Assembly (NCBI RefSeq): GCF_900090145.1
Contig: NZ_FMHI01000004.1
Span: 186,001-250,000 of the forward strand
DNA length: 64,000 nucleotides
Direction of reading: 5' to 3'
Source of the DNA: Streptomyces sp. WMMB 322
GTDB taxonomy: Bacteria; Actinomycetota; Actinomycetes; Streptomycetales; Streptomycetaceae
Shown: piece after piece, positions 58,669 through 64,000 of the stretch
Layout: each line of letters opens with the position of its first letter
Numbering within the stretch: the first letter of the stretch is position 1
Position numbers and translations under genes: made by a program
Notes under the pieces: model-generated
What the model was told of the DNA's origin: nothing
What the model saw: the letters and a program-made list of their open reading frames with translations, nothing else
Database searches by the model: none

Positions 58669-59242
58669 CGGTGTCTACGTCCGCGACACCGTGCAGATCA
58701 CACCGAAACTGATGGTGGTGGGCCCCTTCGGGGTCGGCAAGACGACCCTCATCGGAGCCGTGAGCGAGATCGAACCGCTGCGCACCGAGGAACTCATGAC
58801 GCAGAACGGCGCCGCCACCGACGACCTGAGCGGGGTGCCGGACAAGCGATCCACCACGGTCGCCCTCGACTTCGGGCGGCTCACGCTCGCCGACGACCTC
58901 GTGCTGTACCTGTTCGGGACGCCGGGCCAGCAGCGCTTCACCCACATCTGGGAGGACCTCTCCCGCGGCGCCTACGGGGCGCTCGTGCTCGCCGACTCCC
59001 GTTATCTGGACCAGTCGTTCGAGGCTCTGAGCCTCGTCGAGAAGAGCGCGCTGCCGTACATCGTCGCGCTCAACGCCTTCCCCGACACCCCGGACTACCC
59101 CGAGGCGGAGCTGCGCGAAGCGCTCGACCTCGACCCCGGCACGCCGCTGGTCACCTGCGACGCACGGGACCGCCAGTCCGCCAAGACCGCACTCGTCACG
59201 CTCGTCAAGCACCTGTACGCCGGCCACCAGGAGTCGTCGTGA
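58649..59242 (+). CDS. cvnD: Conservon GTP-binding protein CvnD
   Basis: A 197-residue small GTPase. The P-loop is VVGPFGVGKTTLIGAV (about 24-39), switch I has KRSTTVALDFGRL, switch II is LFGTPGQQRF, and base recognition uses NAFPD in place of NKxD. These are usual for conservon GTPases. ATG 58649 lies inside cvnC, and its stop overlaps the P450 gene (GTGA), so all five genes form a translationally linked operon. Confidence 0.95.
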   Translation: MASRLSDGVYVRDTVQITPKLMVVGPFGVGKTTLIGAVSEIEPLRTEELMTQNGAATDDLSGVPDKRSTTVALDFGRLTLADDLVLYLFGTPGQQRFTHIWEDLSRGAYGALVLADSRYLDQSFEALSLVEKSALPYIVALNAFPDTPDYPEAELREALDLDPGTPLVTCDARDRQSAKTALVTLVKHLYAGHQESS

Positions 59243-60708
59243 CCTCCTCGTCCCACCCCGGACCACACCCGGCGCCGCCGGGCTGCCCCGCACACCGTCC
59301 CTCCGCGGGGAGCGGCGGCGAGCTGCCGAAGCTGTACGACGACGACTTCGCGGCGGACCCCAACGCCCTGTACGACCGGCTGCGTTCGCAGGGCGGGCCC
59401 GCCCAGTGGGTGGAGCTCGCGCCCGGTGTCGAGTCGATCCTCGTGACCGGCTACCAGGCGGCCCTGGAGGTCCTTCGCAGCCCCTACTTCAGCAAGGACG
59501 CCCACCGCTGGAAGGCGCTGGCCGAGGGCCACGTCCCCCACGACAGCCCGATCCTGCCGATCATGGGGCCGCGCAAGAGCCTGTGGTTCGCCGACGGCCA
59601 GGAGCATCTGCGCCTGCGGACGCCGGTCGACCGCGCCCTGGCCGGCATCGACCCCCGTCAGCTGCGGGACGTGGTGCAGCACAGCGCCAGGCAGCTGATC
59701 GACGAGTTCGCCGAGGACGGCAGGGCGGACCTGGTCTCGCAGTACGCGGCGCGCATCCCGGTCAAGGTCCTCACCCAGCTCTTCGGCTGCCCCGACCATC
59801 TCAACGGCCGGATCTCGAGCGCCTTTCTCCAGATGGTCAACGCCGTCGAACCCGGTGCCGCCACGGAGGGCCTCCAGGACCTGGTGGCCTGCCTGAACGA
59901 ACTGATCGAGACCAAGTACCGGACTCCCGGCGACGACGTGACCACGCGGCTGCTGCGGCACTCGGCCAACGTGACGCGTGAGGAGCTGATCGACCAGCTC
60001 GTGGTCATCACCGGCGCCGGCCAGGTGCCCGGCACCGCGTGGATCTCCACGGCCACGATGATGCTGCTCTCCGACGACCGCTTCGCGGGCGACCTGACCG
60101 GAGGGAGCCTCACCGTCACCGACGCGCTGAACGAGGTGCTGTGGCTGCACGCGCCGCACTCGAACTACTCGTTCGTGTACGCCATCGAGGACTACGACCT
60201 GCGCGACCAGGAGACCGGCGAAGAGACGCACATTCCGGCCGGCGTGCCCGTCACCATCAGCCACGCCGCCGCGAACCTGGACCCGACGCTCCCCACGACC
60301 CAGTCGCAGCGGGCCACGAACACCGCTCATCTCGCCTTCAGCGCCGGCCCGCACGCCTGCCCCGCGCAGGACACCGCCGGCGTCATCGCCGAGGTCGCCA
60401 TCGACACGCTTCTCGACCTGCTGCCGGAGATGGAACTCGCCGTCCCCGCAAGCGAACTCTCCTGGCGTCCCGGACCGTTCATCCGCGCACTGACTGCGCT
60501 GCCCGTCCGGTTCACCGCCACCCCGGCGACACACGCGGCGGACGCAGCACAGGCACCGGACATGCCGCAGGCGCCGTCCGTACCGCTCGCCACATCCGGT
60601 ACGCCCTCCGGCGCTTCCGACGCCTCCTTTGAGGGCCGGCCCGGCCCTGAGGCGTCCCCCCGCTCCCGGGGGCGCCGCTGGAGCCTGGCGGGACGCCGCG
60701 GCAGGTGA
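59239..60708 (+). CDS. Conservon-linked cytochrome P450, CYP157-like, lacking the ExxR arginine
   Basis: A 489-residue P450. The haem motif is FSAGPHACPAQ with Cys near residue 374, and the I-helix is VITGAGQVPGTAW. The K-helix motif reads NEVLWLH, so Glu near 299 is kept but the invariant Arg is Trp at about 302. CYP157-family members from Streptomyces conservons are known to deviate in this motif. The last 85 residues are a low-complexity Ala/Pro/Ser/Arg tail. The GTG at 59239 overlaps the cvnD stop. Catalytic activity is uncertain; it may be a redox or ligand sensor for the GTPase module. No ferredoxin gene is adjacent. Confidence 0.9.
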   Translation: MTSSSHPGPHPAPPGCPAHRPSAGSGGELPKLYDDDFAADPNALYDRLRSQGGPAQWVELAPGVESILVTGYQAALEVLRSPYFSKDAHRWKALAEGHVPHDSPILPIMGPRKSLWFADGQEHLRLRTPVDRALAGIDPRQLRDVVQHSARQLIDEFAEDGRADLVSQYAARIPVKVLTQLFGCPDHLNGRISSAFLQMVNAVEPGAATEGLQDLVACLNELIETKYRTPGDDVTTRLLRHSANVTREELIDQLVVITGAGQVPGTAWISTATMMLLSDDRFAGDLTGGSLTVTDALNEVLWLHAPHSNYSFVYAIEDYDLRDQETGEETHIPAGVPVTISHAAANLDPTLPTTQSQRATNTAHLAFSAGPHACPAQDTAGVIAEVAIDTLLDLLPEMELAVPASELSWRPGPFIRALTALPVRFTATPATHAADAAQAPDMPQAPSVPLATSGTPSGASDASFEGRPGPEASPRSRGRRWSLAGRRGR

Positions 60709-60775
60709 CCCGGGACGGCAGGGTCACCGGCGCGGTCACCGGGGTCGCACGCGGCTCACTGAAGGGGCGCCCGGC

Positions 60776-61573
60776 TCACCGTACGGGCGTGCCCGCCTCG
60801 CGGAGCGCGTCCTTGACCTGGCCGATCCGCAGGTCGCCGAAGTGGAAGACGGAGGCGGCCAGCACCGCGTCCGCGCCGGCGGCGACCGCAGCCGGGAAGT
60901 GCTCCAGCCGGCCCGCGCCGCCGGAGGCGACGACGGGCACCGAGACGTGCGCACCCACCGCCCGGATCATCTCCGAGTCGTAGCCGTCCTTCGTGCCGTC
61001 CGCGTCCATCGAGTTCAGCAGGATCTCCCCGGCGCCCAGCTCCGCGGCCCGCCGCGCCCATTCGACCGCGTCGATGCCGGTGCCGCGGCGGCCGCCGTGC
61101 GTGGTGACCTCGAACCCGGACGGGGTGGAGACCCCGCCGCTGTCCGCGTCCCCGGAGGCCGACGGCACGCAGCGCCGCGCGTCCACCGAGAGCACCAGCA
61201 CCTGGCTGCCGAAGCGTTCCGCGATCTCCCGGATCAGCTCGGGACGGGCGATCGCCGCCGTGTTCACCCCGACCTTGTCCGCGCCGGCGCGCAGCAGCCT
61301 GTCCACGTCGTCCCCGCTGCGGACGCCCCCGCCGACCGTCAGCGGGATGAAGACCTGCTCGGCGGTGCGCCGTACCACGTCGTACGTCGTCTCCCGGTCG
61401 GAGGAGGAGGCGGTGATGTCGAGGAACGTCAGCTCGTCCGCGCCTTCCTCGTCGTAGATCTTCGCCATCTCGACGGGGTCGCCGGCGTCCCGCAGGTTCT
61501 TGAAGTTCACGCCCTTGACGACCCGTCCGGCGTCGACGTCCAGGCAGGGGATGACTCGTACGGCCACGGCCAT
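60776..61573 (-). CDS. hisF: Imidazole glycerol phosphate synthase cyclase subunit
   Basis: A 265-residue TIM barrel that pairs with HisH. The catalytic Asp is in [15 protein letters not shown] and the second in [14 protein letters not shown]. Phosphate loops are [14 protein letters not shown] and [13 protein letters not shown] short Gly/Ser-rich insert ([18 protein letters not shown]) is usual in actinomycetes. It is last in the his operon, after ridA. Confidence 0.97.
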   Translation of the reverse strand: MAVAVRVIPCLDVDAGRVVKGVNFKNLRDAGDPVEMAKIYDEEGADELTFLDITASSSDRETTYDVVRRTAEQVFIPLTVGGGVRSGDDVDRLLRAGADKVGVNTAAIARPELIREIAERFGSQVLVLSVDARRCVPSASGDADSGGVSTPSGFEVTTHGGRRGTGIDAVEWARRAAELGAGEILLNSMDADGTKDGYDSEMIRAVGAHVSVPVVASGGAGRLEHFPAAVAAGADAVLAASVFHFGDLRIGQVKDALREAGTPVR

Positions 61574-61670
61574 TGCTGTACTGACTCCTTGCGGGGTGGT
61601 GCTGCGGGGCGGTGGGTCACCGCCCCGGTGAGGTACGGGTTCGACGGGCTACGGGTACGGGCAGGGGTAC

Positions 61671-61685
61671 GTGCCCGGCGGGCAC
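61671..61685. other. Small hairpin GTGCCC-GGC-GGGCAC between ridA and hisF
   Basis: A 6-base-pair stem with a 3-base loop in the 136-base gap. It may weaken readthrough into hisF or be an mRNA-processing site. The rest of the gap shows nothing. Confidence 0.35.
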
Positions 61686-61709
61686 GGTCCGCGGGGCGCG
61701 CCGGCGGCG

Positions 61710-62126
61710 TTACCTGCCGCCGCCGCGGAAGGCCTCCATCTCCACCTCCACCAGGACCCGGGAGTCCACGAAGCCGGAGACGACCACGACGGTGGCGGCG
61801 GGAGCGACCTCGCCGAAGACCTCCTTGTGGGCACGCGCCACGTCCTCCACGTCCCGCGCGTGCGTGAGATACATCCGGGTCCGGATCACGGACGACGCGT
61901 CGAGACCGAACGGTTCGAGTGCCTCCAGCGCCTTCCCGAAGGCCGCCCTGGTCTGCTTGTACGGCGAGCCCTCCCCGAGGAGCTTGCCGTCGGCGAGGGG
62001 CATCGTCCCCGCCACCAGCACCCGGTCGCCCGCCGCGACGGCGCGCGCAAAGCCGATCGTCTCCTCCCAGGTGCTTCCGGAGCGGTCACGTTCCACGTCG
62101 GGGTCACGCCGTTCGGACGGGGTCAT
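61710..62126 (-). CDS. RidA/YjgF-family protein
   Basis: A 138-residue RidA-family protein. Landmarks are GFARAVAAGDRVLVAGTMPLADG, SVIRTRMYLTHARDVEDVARAHKEVFGEVAPAATVVVV and LVEVEMEAFRG. RidA enzymes hydrolyse reactive enamine/imine intermediates made by PLP enzymes; the Arg expected for that reaction is plausibly that of IRTRMYL. Its ATG overlaps the priA stop. Presence inside the his operon is common in Streptomyces. Confidence 0.92.
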   Translation of the reverse strand: MTPSERRDPDVERDRSGSTWEETIGFARAVAAGDRVLVAGTMPLADGKLLGEGSPYKQTRAAFGKALEALEPFGLDASSVIRTRMYLTHARDVEDVARAHKEVFGEVAPAATVVVVSGFVDSRVLVEVEMEAFRGGGR

Positions 62127-62866
62127 CAGGAGACGGCCTCCAAAGCCTCTTCAAGTGTGAACGCCTCGGCGTAGAGGGCCTTCCCCACAATGGCGCCCTC
62201 GACGCCCTCGGGTACAAGCGTGGCGATCGCCCGCAGATCGTCAAGGGACGAGACACCGCCGGACGCGACGACGGGCCGGTCCGTCACGGCGCAGACGTTG
62301 CGCAGCAGTTCGAGGTTGGGGCCCTTGAGGGTGCCGTCCTTGTTGATGTCGGTGACGACGTAGCGGGCGCAGCCCTCGGAGTCGAGCCGGGCGAGGGTCT
62401 CGTAGAGGTCGCCGCCGTCGCGGGTCCAGCCGCGGCCGCGCAGCGTCGTGCCCCGTACGTCGAGACCCACCGCGATCCTGTCGCCGTGCTCGGCGATGAC
62501 CTTGGCGACCCACTCCGGCGTCTCGAGCGCCGCCGTGCCCAGGTTCACGCGGCGGCAGCCCGTGGCGAGGGCCGCGGCGAGGCTCTGGTCGTCGCGGATG
62601 CCGCCGGACAGCTCGACGTCGATGTCCATGGCGCGGGTCACCTCGGCGATGCGGGCCCGGTTGTCGCCCGTGCCGAACGCGGCGTCGAGGTCGACCAGGT
62701 GCAGCCACCGGGCGCCGGCGCGCTGCCAGTTGAGGGCCGCCTGCAGCGGGTCGCCGTAGGCGGTCTCCGAACCGGACTCGCCGTGCACGAGGCGCACGGC
62801 CTGTCCGTCACGGACGTCGACGGCGGGCAGCAGTTCCAGCTTGGGCTCTGACGAAGGCGTGGACAC
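62126..62866 (-). CDS. priA: Bifunctional HisA/TrpF isomerase PriA
   Basis: A 246-residue TIM barrel that isomerises both the histidine intermediate ProFAR and the tryptophan intermediate PRA. It reads [76 protein letters not shown] and [15 protein letters not shown], the actinobacterial PriA pattern. No separate trpF occurs in the trp operon, which supports dual function. GTG 62866 is chosen; GTG 62872 is equally close. Confidence 0.97.
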   Translation of the reverse strand: MSTPSSEPKLELLPAVDVRDGQAVRLVHGESGSETAYGDPLQAALNWQRAGARWLHLVDLDAAFGTGDNRARIAEVTRAMDIDVELSGGIRDDQSLAAALATGCRRVNLGTAALETPEWVAKVIAEHGDRIAVGLDVRGTTLRGRGWTRDGGDLYETLARLDSEGCARYVVTDINKDGTLKGPNLELLRNVCAVTDRPVVASGGVSSLDDLRAIATLVPEGVEGAIVGKALYAEAFTLEEALEAVS

Positions 62867-62907
62867 AGGCACTCTCGGCTTCTGTATTGGAGCGGAACGG
62901 TGTGGTC

Positions 62908-62951
62908 GGACGGTGTGCCGGACGGTGTTGCCGGACGGTGTTGCCGGACGG
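62908..62951. repeat. 13-base tandem repeats between hisH and priA
   Basis: Units of GGACGGTGTTGCC: one copy shortened to 12 bases, two perfect copies, then a partial GGACGG. They lie in the 142-base hisH-priA gap, the widest gap within the operon. They may separate expression of the two genes. Confidence 0.88.
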
Positions 62952-63008
62952 AGAAGCGGAAGCGGTCGGAGGATGGACGCCGCGGGAGCCCCGGACGTGC
63001 CCGGCGGC

Positions 63009-63707
63009 TCAGAGCGACGCGACCCAGTTGGACAGCAGCCGGGCGCCGGTGTCCCCCGACTTCTCGGGGTGGAACTGGGTCGCCCACAGCGGGCCGTTCT
63101 CGACGGCGGCGACGAACGGCGCACCGTGCTCGGCCCAGCTGACCTTGGGCGGGCTCATCGCCGGGTTCGTGACCGTCAGTTCCCAGTCGTGGACGGCGTA
63201 GGAGTGGACGAAGTAGTAACGCTCGCCCCTGGGCAGCCCTTCGAAGAGGCGTGACCCCTCGGCGGGAGTGACCGTGTTCCAGCCCATGTGGGGCACCGAG
63301 TGATCGGCGTCCGCCTTCAACGGCCCCACGGTGCCCGGCCATTCGCCCATGCCCTCGGCCTCGACGCCGTGCTCGATCCCGCGGGAGAAGAGGATCTGCA
63401 TGCCGACGCAGATGCCCAGCACGGGGCGGCCGCCGGCAAGACGGCGCTCGATGATCCAGTCGCCGCGTGCCGCCCGCAGCCCGTCCATGCAGGCGGCGAA
63501 GGCGCCCACGCCGGGCACCAGCAGCCCGTCGGCCGCCATGGCGGCGTCGTAGTCGCGGGTGATCTCCACATCGGCGCCGGCGCGCGCGAGCGCACGCTCG
63601 GCCGAGCGCACGTTGCCGAAGCCGTAGTCGAAGACGACGACCTTCTTGCGCCCGTCGTGCGCGCTCGCGGAGTTCCCTGTCTCCGCAGCCGTCTCTCCCG
63701 TGCTCAT
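63009..63707 (-). CDS. hisH: Imidazole glycerol phosphate synthase glutamine amidotransferase subunit
   Basis: A 232-residue class I amidotransferase feeding ammonia to HisF. The catalytic Cys is in [13 protein letters not shown] at about residue 100, and His/Glu are in [17 protein letters not shown]. The start [18 protein letters not shown] is typical. ATG 63707 follows GGAGG by 7 bases and overlaps the stop of the small membrane protein gene (ATGA). About 20 extra residues precede the domain. Confidence 0.97.
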   Translation of the reverse strand: MSTGETAAETGNSASAHDGRKKVVVFDYGFGNVRSAERALARAGADVEITRDYDAAMAADGLLVPGVGAFAACMDGLRAARGDWIIERRLAGGRPVLGICVGMQILFSRGIEHGVEAEGMGEWPGTVGPLKADADHSVPHMGWNTVTPAEGSRLFEGLPRGERYYFVHSYAVHDWELTVTNPAMSPPKVSWAEHGAPFVAAVENGPLWATQFHPEKSGDTGARLLSNWVASL

Positions 63708-63868
63708 GTCCACACCTCCAGCCGCAGGATCCCGGCGAGCAGCGCCAGTGCGGCGCCCGCGCCGAGCACGGCGATGACTCCCTTGGGCTGCTTCTGCTTC
63801 CAGAAGGCAATCACCCCGCCGAGCAGGAACAGGCCGACGAAGATGAGAACAGCCGACAGGCCCGTCAC
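63704..63868 (-). CDS. 54-residue membrane protein within the his operon
   Basis: The frame starts at GTG 63868, overlapping the hisB stop (GTGA), and ends in an ATGA overlap with hisH. This double coupling, together with G/C-rich third positions, makes it a genuine gene. The protein has two helices ([20 protein letters not shown] and [19 protein letters not shown]) joined by a basic KQKQPK turn. I know of similarly placed small genes in Streptomyces but no function. Confidence 0.85.
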   Translation of the reverse strand: MTGLSAVLIFVGLFLLGGVIAFWKQKQPKGVIAVLGAGAALALLAGILRLEVWT

Positions 63869-64000
63869 AGCGCGCCCTTCGTGGAGGGGATGCCGCTCTG
63901 CCGCGGGTCGATCTCACTGGCGTAACGCAGCGCGCGGGCAAGGGCCTTGAACTGGCACTCGACGATGTGGTGCGCGTTGCGCCCGTACGGCACGTGCACG
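63865..64000 (-). CDS. hisB: Imidazoleglycerol-phosphate dehydratase, C-terminal end
   Basis: The last 44 residues of HisB, cut by the window edge. The metal-site helix [20 protein letters not shown] is the strongly conserved HHxxE end motif of the family, and the end is [18 protein letters not shown]. The stop overlaps the GTG of the small membrane protein gene. Confidence 0.97.
   Translation of the reverse strand, partial: VHVPYGRNAHHIVECQFKALARALRYASEIDPRQSGIPSTKGAL

Noticed and set aside
54019..60708. Insertion-sequence or prophage origin of the hydratase/conservon block
   Set aside because: No transposase, integrase, or terminal repeats found; codon use is like the neighbours. Only the A/T-rich gap at 56.0-56.2 kb is unusual.

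Overview
The window is chromosomal core DNA of a high-GC actinomycete, almost certainly Streptomyces or a close relative. Evidence: GC near 70 percent with strongly G/C third codon positions; many GTG starts; stop/start overlaps of the GTGA and ATGA type; a bifunctional PriA in place of HisA plus TrpF; a TrpM-like gene in the trp operon; an ANTAR regulator beside the liv operon; and a conservon. From memory, the gene order rpsA - polA - liv - ANTAR regulator - pyk - gltBD - lgt - trp - his matches the S. coelicolor chromosome. I could not run an alignment.

Layout. 1-8031: 5' end of rpsA with its promoter, a methyltransferase, a secreted lytic transglycosylase, polA, a thioesterase and an anchored unknown. 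8319-14150: livKHMGF branched-chain amino-acid transporter closed by a strong terminator. 14236-25462: ANTAR regulator, then an accessory stretch holding an odd class-I tRNA with anticodon CAA, an HTH/LAGLIDADG protein, an M1 aminopeptidase, a Tat-secreted protein under a chitinase-type operator, an iron-box-associated decarboxylase/N-hydroxylase pair, a VOC protein and a SIMPL protein. 25628-31662: pyruvate kinase, chorismate mutase, a zinc metallopeptidase-like protein, an F420/flavin oxidoreductase-like protein, a 62-residue unknown, an XRE regulator and a lipoprotein. 32283-38352: gltB-gltD. 38794-44165: VIT-family transporter, a sugar ABC importer without its own ATPase behind a LacI-type operator, and a ribokinase-like kinase. 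44476-53703 (minus strand): hisI-trpE-(three small membrane or unknown proteins)-trpC-trpM-trpB-trpA, then a DsbA-like protein and lgt. 54019-60708: TIGR03085-type protein, a three-gene nitrile hydratase/thiocyanate hydrolase, and a conservon (cvnA-D plus P450). 60776-64000 (minus strand): hisB(end)-small membrane protein-hisH-priA-ridA-hisF.

How it fits together. Most of the window is amino-acid and nitrogen metabolism: glutamate synthase, tryptophan and histidine synthesis, a chorismate mutase, RidA, and branched-chain amino-acid uptake. PriA serves both histidine and tryptophan synthesis, and hisI lies at the head of the trp operon, so the two pathways are interleaved. The accessory content is concentrated at 15-25 kb, 29-32 kb and 54-61 kb. 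Those are the places I would look at first: the tRNA/LAGLIDADG pair, the 62-residue gene, and the split hydratase next to a conservon whose P450 lacks the ExxR arginine. Short tandem repeats recur in gene gaps and in two gene termini.
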